From Streptomyces sp. 8K308 (GTDB taxonomy: Bacteria; Actinomycetota; Actinomycetes; Streptomycetales; Streptomycetaceae): DNA of 42,801 nucleotides. Below the pieces are notes generated by a model. That model ran no database searches. It saw only the letters and a program-made list of their open reading frames with translations, and was not told the DNA's origin. Made by a program: the position numbers and the translations under genes. The stretch is from the NCBI RefSeq assembly GCF_004348315.1, contig NZ_SMKC01000019.1, positions 1 through 42,801 on the forward strand. Direction: 5' to 3'. Positions within the stretch are counted from its first letter, which is position 1, and every line of letters begins with the position of its first letter. Positions 8,017 to 15,686 of the stretch are shown here, piece after piece.

Positions 8017-8593
8017 ACAGCCGCCGCTGCCGGTCAAGATGGTCATCGCCGGCGGCTTCGGAGTCGGTAAGACCACCGCCGTGGGCTCGATCTCCGAGAT
8101 CCGCCCGCTCACCACGGAGGCCGCGATCACGGAGGTCGCGGCGGGCGTGGACGATCTCACCCACACCCCGGGCAAGACCACCACCACGGTCGCCATGGAC
8201 TTCGGCTGCATCACCATCGACCCGACGCTGAAGCTCTACCTGTTCGGCACGCCAGGCCAGGACCGGTTCGGCTTCATGTGGGACGACATCGTCGAGGGTG
8301 CGATCGGCGGCCTGGTCATCGTGGACACCCGCCGTCTCGACGACTGCTACGCGGCGGTGGACTACTTCGAGCACCGGGAGATCCCCTTCGCGGTGGCCGT
8401 CAACGCGTTCGACGGCCAGGTCGAGCACGATCTGGACGAGGTGCGGTGGGCGCTGGACGTCGCCGCGCACACGCCGCTGCTCGTCTTCGACGCCCGCAAG
8501 ACCGGCTCGGTCCGCGACGCGCTGCTGGTCGTCCTCGAGATCGCCCTGTCCCGCGCCGAAACGGCCCAGGTCGCGACCAGCGGCCGCGGCTGA
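7991..8593 (+). CDS. cvnD: Small ATP/GTP-binding protein of conservon (CvnD)
   Basis: Ras-like small GTPase of the conservon, 200 residues. The P-loop GGFGVGKTT is at about 20-28, the switch region has TTTVAMDFG, the G3-like motif is GTPGQDRFGFMW, and the G4 position is degenerate (VNAFDG instead of NKxD), which is typical of CvnD/MglA-like proteins. It is expected to cycle nucleotide states under CvnB and the CvnA kinase. ATG 7991 lies inside the end of cvnC, so translation is coupled. It ends the conservon; no cytochrome P450 gene (cvnE), which some conservons carry, follows. Confidence 0.93.
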   Translation: MVSVPSPTEQPPLPVKMVIAGGFGVGKTTAVGSISEIRPLTTEAAITEVAAGVDDLTHTPGKTTTTVAMDFGCITIDPTLKLYLFGTPGQDRFGFMWDDIVEGAIGGLVIVDTRRLDDCYAAVDYFEHREIPFAVAVNAFDGQVEHDLDEVRWALDVAAHTPLLVFDARKTGSVRDALLVVLEIALSRAETAQVATSGRG

Positions 8594-8667
8594 GCGGGCC
8601 GGCCTTCTGCTCAGCGGTGCGCCCGGCCGCGCCGCTCCCGCGAGGTCGGCGGCGCAGCGCTCCCCGG

Positions 8668-10764
8668 TCAGCGGCGCCGTTTGCGGCCACCCTTAGCCCC
8701 GGCGGGGCGCCGTGCCATGCGAGCCCGGCCGAGGCGGGCGGCGGGGGTGCGAAAGGCGCGGGCGACCAGCTGCCTGAGCTCCTCAAGTCCGGCCCGGTCC
8801 GGATGCGCGGAGTCCAGGGCGGCGGCGACCGCGTCCCTGGCCTCCGGCCCCTGGGCACGCAACGCCTCCTCGGCGCCGTCCCGGCCCCCCGCCAGCTCCA
8901 CGAGCTGGAGCAGGCTCTCGGCGAGCACCAGCAGCTGTTCGGCCTCGGTCATGTCCTCGGGGGCCAGCAGCTCACGGTGTGCCAGTTCGTTCAGCGCGAG
9001 CGGCGCCAGCTGGGCATCGCCCCGCAGTTGGCGCAGCAGCCGTTCGCCCTCGCCGTCCGGCAGACCCGTCAGCAGCACGGCCAGCATCGCCTGCGCACGG
9101 GTGCGGAAGGCCATGCTCCCCGCGGCTTCGGTGAGTTGTCGCAGTGCGGCGTCCCGCTCGCCGCGTGCCGAGAGCCAGCCCGCCAGCTCCACGCGGGCGG
9201 CATCCGGGGGGTAGTCCTCGGCCAGCACCCCAAGCAGGCCGGCCGCCGGCGCCTGGAGCAGCTCACCGATCAGCGGTGCGTCCCGGCCGGCCGCCAGCAG
9301 CCGCTGCCGTACGCCCCGGGTGCCCAGCTCGGTGAGACGGACGAGTTCGACCGACTCGGCGGTCAGCTCCGCTCGCCGGGCGCTGGCGCGCTTCCGTACC
9401 GCCGGGTCCGCCGCCACCCCGGCGACGCCCAGCAGCTCCGCGATCTCCGGCGGCATGTCAGCGGGCGGCTCCCCTCCGGGTTCGGGAAGGTCGGCGTCAA
9501 GAAACACCGGATCGGCCACGCCACGACCGCGGTCGATCGCGCCGAGGTCGACCAGGGCGTCGAGCACCGTGCGCAGGTCCCGGTCGGCGTGGTCGAACCA
9601 CATCCGGTGTTCGGCGTCCGACCCGCCGTTCAGCTGGAAGCGGGCCCGGTAGGCCAGGTGTACGGAGTCACGCAGCCACGGCCAGGGCATCGGGTGCGGC
9701 AGGCTGTAGAGCGTGTTCAGCACGTCCGCCAGAACGTCCTCGTAGATGTCGAAGAGCATCGACTCCACGTGCCAGCCGCCGCGCGGACCGATCAGGGGCT
9801 GCCGCAGCTCGAAGCACGCCTCAAAGGCACGCAGCCACAGCTGAAGCGGGTCGGCCAGCACCGGCCGTGCCTTGGCCACCGCGTACAACCGCCCCCTGGT
9901 CACCCGGACCAGCCGTGCCTTCTTCGCCCATTCCACCAGCAGCCCGAGACGCGGCAGGTCGGCCGACGAGCGCACCCCCTCGACGTTGTCGCCGGTGCCC
10001 AGCACGTCCACCAGCTCACGGGCGTCGGCCATCCGCAGCCGCCCCGTCGCCGTCACCGCGCGGCCGTCGCGCCCCGCCCACTCGGCGAGCCCGCGCAACC
10101 GTGCCACGATCGCCGACGACTCGGCCTGTCGGCACAGCTCGTCGTCCGGGGGAAGCGCCACGGGCAGCTGCGGTTCGGCCCGGTCCACGCCGGACAGCGC
10201 ACGGCCGGTCAGCCTCCGCTCCATGATCGCGTTGAGGACCTGCCTGTCGTAGGCGACCTCTCCGCTCCGCGCCCGCTTTCCGAACCGCTGCAACGCCGCC
10301 GGGTCGAAGACGTCCACGCCCTGCTCGGCCGCCGTCGTCGCCCAGAACTTCGCCAGGCCCCAGCGGGTGCGGTCCGCCATCGCCGCCGGATAACGCCCCG
10401 CCGCCGCGTCGACCGCCGCGAGGGAGTCCTGGAGTGCGGGGCCGCGCGGGTCCGCAAGACGCTCGGCGTGCAGATAGCTCAGCAGCGTGCGCAGCGTGCC
10501 CGGCGCGACGCCGCGCTCCTCCCCGGGGAGCTCGGTGATCGTCTCCGGCAGCCAGGAGAGCAGCAGCTCCTCCACGTGCCGCGGCTCCCAGAGGCCCAGC
10601 CGGCCGTCGGCCGTCGCCCGGTGCCGGTAGTCAAGCGCCGCCTCGGCCAGCGGCTCGTCAACTGGCATGTCCCGCTCGCCGGCCCACCGGAGCAGCCGGT
10701 CGACGAACAGCCGGCGGGCCGCCTCGTACTCCTCCTCGGCCCCAGCCTCGAACCGCATTCGCAT
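8668..10764 (-). CDS. Large hypothetical protein, no recognised domain
   Basis: Unrecognised protein of about 698 residues from the ATG at 10764 (a TTG at 10884 would add 40 residues but overlaps the in-frame restriction-gene remnant and is less likely). It appears soluble, with no signal or membrane segment. It is rich in Ala, Leu, Arg and Glu and is probably mostly helical, with repeat-like helices in the C-terminal third (GELLQAPAAGLLGVL, AALRQLTEAAGSMAF, EQLLVLAESLLQLVEL) suggestive of a helical scaffold. The C-terminus is strongly basic (AGAKGGRKRRR), suggesting nucleic-acid or ribosome contact. A degraded copy of its last ~120 codons lies at 13186-13536. It neighbours a type I restriction remnant, so a defence or island role is possible but unproven. 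Confidence 0.75.
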   Translation of the reverse strand: MRMRFEAGAEEEYEAARRLFVDRLLRWAGERDMPVDEPLAEAALDYRHRATADGRLGLWEPRHVEELLLSWLPETITELPGEERGVAPGTLRTLLSYLHAERLADPRGPALQDSLAAVDAAAGRYPAAMADRTRWGLAKFWATTAAEQGVDVFDPAALQRFGKRARSGEVAYDRQVLNAIMERRLTGRALSGVDRAEPQLPVALPPDDELCRQAESSAIVARLRGLAEWAGRDGRAVTATGRLRMADARELVDVLGTGDNVEGVRSSADLPRLGLLVEWAKKARLVRVTRGRLYAVAKARPVLADPLQLWLRAFEACFELRQPLIGPRGGWHVESMLFDIYEDVLADVLNTLYSLPHPMPWPWLRDSVHLAYRARFQLNGGSDAEHRMWFDHADRDLRTVLDALVDLGAIDRGRGVADPVFLDADLPEPGGEPPADMPPEIAELLGVAGVAADPAVRKRASARRAELTAESVELVRLTELGTRGVRQRLLAAGRDAPLIGELLQAPAAGLLGVLAEDYPPDAARVELAGWLSARGERDAALRQLTEAAGSMAFRTRAQAMLAVLLTGLPDGEGERLLRQLRGDAQLAPLALNELAHRELLAPEDMTEAEQLLVLAESLLQLVELAGGRDGAEEALRAQGPEARDAVAAALDSAHPDRAGLEELRQLVARAFRTPAARLGRARMARRPAGAKGGRKRRR

Positions 10765-10874
10765 GTGCCCGCCCAACCTGTCCCGGTGCTCTTCCTGCCA
10801 CGCCACGCTACCGCCGAACCACGACTCGGATGTGGCACGAGCCCTCCAGAGCCCCCTGCGCGACCTGGAGGTGA

Positions 10875-11283
10875 GCCTGCGCAACTGGATCCATCGTCGA
10901 GTTCATGAGGTGCCTGGTCGAGCTGGCGAAGGAGGTGTCCGCCGACCGGGGCCAGGCCAGAACCCTCGGTTTCACGGAAGACGAGCTCGCCTTCTACGAC
11001 GCACTGGCCGCCGCCCCGTCCGCCGCAGAGCAGATGGAGGACACACTGCTGGCGAAGATCACACATGAGTTGTACGAGCAGATCCGTAAGGCCGTCACAG
11101 TCGACTGGAAGGTCAAGGAGCAGGCCCGTGACCGGATCATGGCCAGAGTGCTCCGGCTCCTACGAAAGCGCGGCCACCCACCGGACCGGCAGCCGGCGGC
11201 GGCGATCGAGCGTGTGCTGAAGCAGGCGGAGGACATGGCGGACACGCTGGCGTCAACGACGCATCCTGAAGCGCGCCACATGC
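10875..11283 (+). pseudogene. 3' remnant of type I restriction enzyme R subunit (hsdR)
   Basis: Only the C-terminal end of an HsdR-like protein is left. The frame is open after a stop at 10872-10874. Encoded pieces such as VELAKEVSA, TEDELAFYDALA, AVTVDWKVKEQARDRI, MARVLRLLRKRGHPPD and VLKQAEDMAD match the conserved tail of type I restriction subunit R (family knowledge: LTVDWxxRExARAKIR, ILxKYGYPPD). The helicase and nuclease parts, hsdM and hsdS are absent. An ATG at 10905 makes a 142-codon frame that runs to 11333, but similarity fades near 11270 where the DUF397 remnant begins on the other strand. It is most likely a non-functional leftover of a lost restriction system. Confidence 0.8.
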
Positions 11284-11491
11284 TCATAGGCCCCCTCGAC
11301 CAGCGTCGATGTCCGCGAACATCCCTGCCTTGACGGAGGCTATAAGTGCACCGACAGCCATGCGGCTAGTGACGACCACCCGAGTGGGGTCCTCGCTCTC
11401 GCGCAGCGCAATGCCTGTGTGAGCTGCGGCAAGCTCAACGCAATTATTGCCGCCTCCACCAGAATGACGATCGCTGCCAACCGGTCCTCAC
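11284..11491 (-). pseudogene. DUF397 domain gene with frameshift
   Basis: A small DUF397 gene is visible on the minus strand but in two frames. GTG 11491 (after a GAGGAG site) begins MRTGWQRSSF, the usual DUF397 start. The frame then shifts by two missing bases near 11459-11464 and resumes as SGGGGNNCVELAAAHTGIAL, then RESEDPTRVVVTS and ASVKAGMFADI, ending at TGA 11284. Joined, it gives about 70 residues, normal for DUF397. It starts 9 bp beyond the stop of the regulator pseudogene, so the two formed an operon. DUF397 proteins accompany WhiJ-type regulators in Streptomyces. A sequencing error could explain the shift. Confidence 0.75.
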
Positions 11492-11499
11492 GGCTCCTC

Positions 11500-12353
11500 T
11501 CAGATCTCACGCGCAATAGATGTGATCACACCCTGCGACCTACTCGCGGACAACGCCGACTCCTCCATGAGGTCAAGCAGGGAACGATAATTCGCCAACG
11601 GCGTCGCCGCATCCGCGAACAGCGGCCCATAGGCGGTGTCCAACTGAACGGTGTCAAGCTGTGGCACTACCCCCTGCGCATACAGGATGGACTGTCCCGC
11701 TCCGTGGAAGCTTCCCGCGCTGAACGGAATCACGACAATGGTGACGTTGTCCCGGTCAGCGGCCTCTGCCAGATGATTCAGTTGTCGACGTGCTACATCC
11801 CTGCCACCGAACTGCATGCGCAGCGCGGCCTCGTGAATGATGCCGACATAGAGAATCGACCCGTCCCCATCCGAAATCGCCTGACGGCCAAGCCGGTGAG
11901 CCACACGCAGCTCAACCTCCAGACGCGGAAGCGCCGGCACCACGAGATCGAACAGGGCTCGGGCGTGTTCCTCGGTTTGGAAGAGTCCTGGCAGGTGCAC
12001 CGTCTGCGCCGTCCGGATGCGCGTCGCGTAGTACTCGACCTCGCACACGTCGAGGAAGCCGTCGGGCAGCTTTCCTCGGTACTCGTCCCACCAGTGCTTC
12101 GCTGTCCTCGTCCGAGCCATCTCGGCAAGCGCGTCAGTCAAAGCCTGGTCGGGGCACCCGTACAGGCGGGCGAGTTGCCGAACCTTCTGTTCGTGATCCC
12201 CGTGCGCCCCGCCTCGATGTTGGAGACCATGGTGCGGTCCACGCCAAGCAGCCGAGCCGCTTCTCCGACAGGGATGGCGGCGTGTTCCCGTATCCGCCTG
12301 AGCTCGGTTGCCAGTCGCCGCTGACGCCCTGTTGGCGTGCTCCGCTGAGCCAT
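11500..12353 (-). pseudogene. WhiJ-like HTH/DUF5753 regulator, frameshifted
   Basis: XRE-type DNA-binding regulator with a C-terminal DUF5753 domain, split by one frameshift. ATG 12353 has AGAGAGG 3-4 bases upstream. The first part holds the HTH (ATELRRIREHAAIPVGEAA, LLGVDRTMVSNIEAGRTGI). Near 12184-12186 one base appears missing, and the frame ends at a TGA near 12138. The continuation (VRQLARLYGCPDQALTDAL) lies in the next frame and runs through DUF5753 landmarks (EYYATRIRTAQTVHLPGLFQ, YVGIIHEAALRMQFG) to the stop at 11500. Repaired, it is about 285 residues, the family length. It was paired with the DUF397 gene and the divergent ATP-binding gene. Base composition is less GC-rich than the flanks. 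Confidence 0.85.
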
Positions 12354-12399
12354 CGGCCTCTCTCCAAGCGCGCCGCTACGCCAGCGCATCCACACACAG

Positions 12400-12456
12400 T
12401 TAGTGAGCAGCCAGTCAACTCACTCTTTTGTGGAAACTGAACTCACACGTGAGTTC
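12400..12456. promoter_or_regulatory. Palindromic operator candidate in WhiJ-like divergent promoter
   Basis: GAACTCAC-AC-GTGAGTTC at 12439-12456 is a perfect 8-bp inverted repeat with a 2-bp centre. A related half-site CAACTCACT lies at 12415-12423 and an inverted GTTAGTGAG at 12400-12408. All sit between the minus-strand HTH regulator and the plus-strand ATP-binding gene, so both promoters could be controlled. XRE-type regulators commonly bind such dyads, and the broken regulator next door is the obvious former ligand. The palindrome also argues against the TTG start at 12428. Confidence 0.65.
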
Positions 12457-12526
12457 TTCAGCTACTGACGAGACGCCACCACACCGCCACGCGGAAGCGC
12501 ACCGCCCCACCACCCCGGAGGCGGCA

Positions 12527-13063
12527 ATGACACCGCCGACGGTACAAACCCGGGTGGCGCCGACCCCATCCGTCACGTACGCGCCGCAGGGGGTGCACGT
12601 GTATCGAGAGCCCCAGCCCATCCCGCTCACCGAATCCTGGTTCTACGAGCTTCAGTTCCCCCGCGACCCGCGCGGACCGCGTATCGCACGGCTGACGCTG
12701 CGCACCGTTCTCACCCACCACGGTCTGGACGAACTCACCGACCGCGCCGAGGTTCTGACGTCGGAGCTGGCCACCAATGCCGTGTGCCACACGACCGGGC
12801 CGGCCTCCGTCAGCCTCACCTGGGCCCACCCGACCCTCCGGGTCAGCGTGTGGGACGCGTGTCCTACGCTCCCGGCAATGCTCCCCGACGCCGCACTGCC
12901 GCTCGACGCCGTCGGTGGCCGCGGGCTGTTCCTCCTCGACCGCTTGGCCGACCGGTGGGGCGGCTGCGCCATCGGTGATGGACCATGGGGCCCTGGCGGC
13001 AAGACCCTGTGGTTCAAACTGCTTCTGGGGAACGCCGAGTCGGCGGCCGCAGCCGCCGCATAA
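12527..13063 (+). CDS. RsbW-like ATP-binding protein (anti-sigma type HATPase)
   Basis: Single-domain HATPase of the anti-sigma/RsbW-like group, 178 residues from ATG 12527, which follows GGAGG by 6 bases; an upstream TTG at 12428 would place the operator inside the gene. The N-box is TSELATNAVCHT, the G1 region is degenerate (VWDACPTLP), and the G2 region is DAVGGRGLFLLDRLADRWG followed by GGKTLWF. Such proteins bind or phosphorylate regulatory partners in sigma-factor or morphogenetic switches. The divergent HTH/DUF5753 and DUF397 genes form the standard WhiJ-type neighbourhood. It is the only intact member here, so it may act on partners encoded elsewhere or be decaying. Confidence 0.85.
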   Translation: MTPPTVQTRVAPTPSVTYAPQGVHVYREPQPIPLTESWFYELQFPRDPRGPRIARLTLRTVLTHHGLDELTDRAEVLTSELATNAVCHTTGPASVSLTWAHPTLRVSVWDACPTLPAMLPDAALPLDAVGGRGLFLLDRLADRWGGCAIGDGPWGPGGKTLWFKLLLGNAESAAAAAA

Positions 13064-13185
13064 CGCGGCCGCCGGTCGAGTAATCGGCCGCGAGAGGCCG
13101 AACGCACGTGGGCTGACGCCAGCCCGAGGTGCTTCGCTACCCGGCGGGACCGCTCGGGCGGGACGGTTTCTCCAGCCCGCCTCGG

Positions 13186-13536
13186 TCAGTGCCGCCGCTC
13201 GCGGACACCTGCACCCCTGCGGGACGCCGGGTTCGCCAGGCACGGCCGCGGCGGGGCCAGGGCGAGTGAAAGGCCCCGGCCGCGAACTGCCTGCGCTCTC
13301 AAGTTCGGCCCGGTTCGGAAGGCTGGAGTCCGAGGTGCGGCAGGCGACCGACTCCCTGGCCTCCGCCCCCTGGGCGCGCGACGCCTCCTCGACGCTGTCC
13401 CGGCCGCCCGCCAACTCCACGAACTGAAGCATGGTCTCGGCAAGCACCAGCGGATACCCGAGCCTCGGTCATGTCCTCGGGGGCGGCAGGTCACGGTGCG
13501 CCGGTGCGTTCGGCGCGAGCGGCGCCAGCTGGACGC
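13186..13536 (-). pseudogene. Decayed copy of the 3' end of the large hypothetical gene (8668-10764)
   Basis: DNA here aligns by eye with about 8667-9020 at roughly 80% identity, with small gaps. Shared runs include TCGGTCATGTCCTCGGGGGC and GCGCGAGCGGCGCCAGCTGG. Translated on the minus strand it gives LAETMLQFVELAGGRDSVEE against LAESLLQLVELAGGRDGAEE in the intact gene, then loses frame. Similarity ends near 13536, so only the last ~120 codons remain. Orientation matches the intact copy. It is a truncated, frameshifted paralogue or duplication scar marking the right side of the island. Confidence 0.8.
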
Positions 13537-13876
13537 CGCCGCGAGCCCGGGTGACGCACCCGGCCCGCCGACATCGCACCTGCCGTCCCCACTCGCCGCA
13601 CGCGGCGGCGGGTGAGACACCGGGGACACCGGCGGCGGCCTCATCGCCCGGATCGTGGAGATCCCCGTTCCCGCCCTCACCGCCCCGGATCTGCACGTGG
13701 TGATGCGCTGTGCACGGTGCACGGTCACCTGTGCGGTGTGCTGAGCTACTCCGTGACGAGGGGAATCGAACCCCCGCGCTGCTCACCACGCGCCAGGAAG
13801 AGCCGGATCAACCGCCGGCCCACGGTCTGTGCACGCCTCCGAGAACGGCTACCCGCTCCACGATCCCGAGCCTGGC
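13537..13876. other. Intergenic scar region without a recognised gene
   Basis: No complete gene is supported here. A short plus-strand frame ending at TGA 13742-13744 encodes GLIARIVEIPVPALTAPDLH, which could be the tail of a lost protein, but I do not recognise it. The region also holds the tRNA T-arm-like sequence at 13752-13777. Together with the truncated copy to the left, this looks like degraded island boundary DNA. Confidence 0.4.
13752..13777 (-). other. tRNA 3'-end-like T-arm fragment
   Basis: On the minus strand the sequence GGGGG-TTCGATT-CCCCT (13775 to 13759) forms a standard 5-bp T-stem with a 7-base loop carrying the invariant TTC, followed by 7-8 bases that could be an acceptor 3' strand. 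No matching acceptor 5' strand, D-arm or anticodon arm could be assembled convincingly upstream on that strand. It is either a relic of a tRNA used as an attachment site or a chance hairpin. Confidence 0.35.
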
Positions 13877-14347
13877 TCAGTCCACCAGGTCGACCTCCCA
13901 GTTGGCACGCTGTATCCGTACGTCGACCTCCCGGATCTCGCGGGCCAGCGCATCGGCCTGAGCACGGAGTTCGCCGACCGGCAGCGCGGAAAGCATCCGC
14001 AGCTCCGACCGCAACTGGCGGACGGCCCCACGCTGATCCCGACCCGCGGCCGCGTCGGCCGCCGAGGTGATCACCGCGTGCCGCAGGCGCAACACGTCCC
14101 GGCGCGCGAGCGCGTCGGTGAGGGTGACACCTCCGTCGATCACCGTCATGGCGTTGGTCCTGTTGATCCGCCGGATCAGGGTCTCGAGCTCGTCCAGGGT
14201 CTCCCCGGTCTCGGTCAGCAGGCTTGCCGCGTCCTCAGCGGGCACCTCGCCCTCCTGATAGCGGGCGCTACCGACCACCCGAGCACGCAGCTGCTCGATC
14301 CGGCGCGCCGCCTCCGCACGCAGGGCCAGCCCCTCGGCAAGCTTCAC
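13877..14347 (-). CDS. DIP1984/septicolysin family protein
   Basis: Cytoplasmic helical protein of the DIP1984 family, 156 residues from GTG 14347. This start gives the family beginning MKLAEGLALRAEAARRIEQL; a longer frame upstream would run into the divergent serpin gene. Typical features are GSARYQEGEVPAEDAASLL, the conserved LIRRINRTNAMT and TLTDALARRDVLRLR, and a final coiled coil ending IREVDVRIQRANWEVDL. The family is broadly distributed and of unknown function; the septicolysin name is historical and not evidence of toxin activity. It is divergent from the serpin gene across about 130 bp. Confidence 0.85.
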   Translation of the reverse strand: MKLAEGLALRAEAARRIEQLRARVVGSARYQEGEVPAEDAASLLTETGETLDELETLIRRINRTNAMTVIDGGVTLTDALARRDVLRLRHAVITSAADAAAGRDQRGAVRQLRSELRMLSALPVGELRAQADALAREIREVDVRIQRANWEVDLVD

Positions 14348-14477
14348 GACTCCCCACCTCTCTCCGTCCCACTGGAGTGTGTCCCCCAACGGTCCTCCGT
14401 GCACGGGGTTTTCCGGCGTCACTACGCCCACCGATACCGTGCTCCCGGACAGGACGGCGGAGCCACGTGGAGGCGGG

Positions 14478-15686
14478 ATGACGTTCCAGGGCCGGGTCGG
14501 CGCGGTGAACCGACTCACGGCACGGTGGGCTGCGACGACCGAGGGCGGCACGGTCTGCTCGGCGGTCGGGGTCTGGCCGCTCCTGGCCTACCTGGCCGAC
14601 GGCGCGGCGGGCGCGGCCCGGGCCGAGTTGGCCGAGGCGCTGGGGGTGGCGGCGGATCAGGCGGCCACCGCCGCGAGCGAGTTGCTGGGCGCGCTGGACG
14701 CCGTCCCCGGCCTGGACGCGGCGCTCGGCCTGTGGACCCACGCCACCATGCGGCTCCGGGAGGACTGGCGGGCCACGCTGCCGGCCGGGACGCACGGAAC
14801 GTTTGGGGACGACCTCGACGCCGCGCAGGAGAAGCTCGACGCCTGGGCGGCGGAGCGGACCGGCGGCCTCGTGGAGCGGCTGCCGGTGCAGCTGACGCGG
14901 GGCGCGCGCATGGTGCTGGCCAGCGCCCTTGCCCTGCGCACGGACTGGCAACAGCCCTTCACGGAAACCCTGCTGCGCCCGGACACCGGGCCCTGGCGGA
15001 GACGCGACCTGCTCGGACTGCGCCGCAGGAGCGCACGGCCGGAAGACGTCGAGGTGGCGGAAACGCCGGACGGCCTTGTCACCGGTCTTGGCGTGCACGG
15101 CGACAACGGCATCGACGTACACCTGGTGATCGGCGCGGAGCGAATGACGCCCGGCCAGGTGCTCACGGCCGGCATCCGGATCGTGACGGGCACCCTCACC
15201 GCCACCGACGGCGGCCGGCTCTCGGTCGGTCACACCGGTCCCGGGCTGCGCGTCGAGCGGGAACCCGCCGGCACACCGGAGTCGAGAACGCTGGACGTGC
15301 GTACGGTGGCCTACGAGGTGCGAGCCGACCACGATCTGCTGAAGCGGCACGCCCTCTTCGGCCTCACCACGGCCCGGGGCCACCGCCGGGGCCACTTCCC
15401 GGGGGTCAGCGAGTCTCCGCTCGCCATCGGGGCTGCCCGGCAGTCGGCCCTCGCCCGGTTCGGCGCACGTGGTTTCCACGCGGCCGCGGTGACCGCGATC
15501 ATGGCGAGGCCGGGCAGCGCGCCGCGCCACCACCACGAGGCGACGGTCGTCCGCGTCTCCCTCGACCGCCCCTTCGGCTTCCTCGCGGTCCACCGCGAGT
15601 CCCGGCTGGTCCTGGTGGCGGGGTGGGTGACGGACCCGGCGCCCTACCGCGCGCCCACGCCGCCCGGCGGTGCGGTCACACGTTGA
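14478..15686 (+). CDS. Serpin family protein (putative serine protease inhibitor)
   Basis: Serpin-fold protein of 402 residues from ATG 14478, which has GGAGG at 14469-14473. Serpin landmarks include the N-terminal helices (SAVGVWPLLAYLADGA), the hinge before the reactive loop (GFHAAAVTAIMA, near residue 345) and the final strands PFGFLAVHRES and LVLVAGWVTDP. The length fits one serpin domain. No signal peptide is seen, so it may act inside the cell or be released by lysis. The hinge is small-residue-rich, as needed for loop insertion, but the loop (RPGSAPRHHHEAT) is atypical, so inhibitory activity is uncertain. It converges on ychF with an 11-bp overlap at the 3' ends. Confidence 0.8.
   Translation: MTFQGRVGAVNRLTARWAATTEGGTVCSAVGVWPLLAYLADGAAGAARAELAEALGVAADQAATAASELLGALDAVPGLDAALGLWTHATMRLREDWRATLPAGTHGTFGDDLDAAQEKLDAWAAERTGGLVERLPVQLTRGARMVLASALALRTDWQQPFTETLLRPDTGPWRRRDLLGLRRRSARPEDVEVAETPDGLVTGLGVHGDNGIDVHLVIGAERMTPGQVLTAGIRIVTGTLTATDGGRLSVGHTGPGLRVEREPAGTPESRTLDVRTVAYEVRADHDLLKRHALFGLTTARGHRRGHFPGVSESPLAIGAARQSALARFGARGFHAAAVTAIMARPGSAPRHHHEATVVRVSLDRPFGFLAVHRESRLVLVAGWVTDPAPYRAPTPPGGAVTR

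Noticed and set aside
8278..10908. 876-codon plus-strand open frame opposite the large hypothetical gene
   Set aside because: It starts inside cvnD and its composition (Gln, Pro, Arg, His) is that of an antisense shadow; the minus-strand frame has normal codon bias and a decayed homologue nearby.
13752..13836. Complete tRNA gene on the minus strand
   Set aside because: Only the T-arm is convincing; the acceptor and anticodon stems could not be paired.
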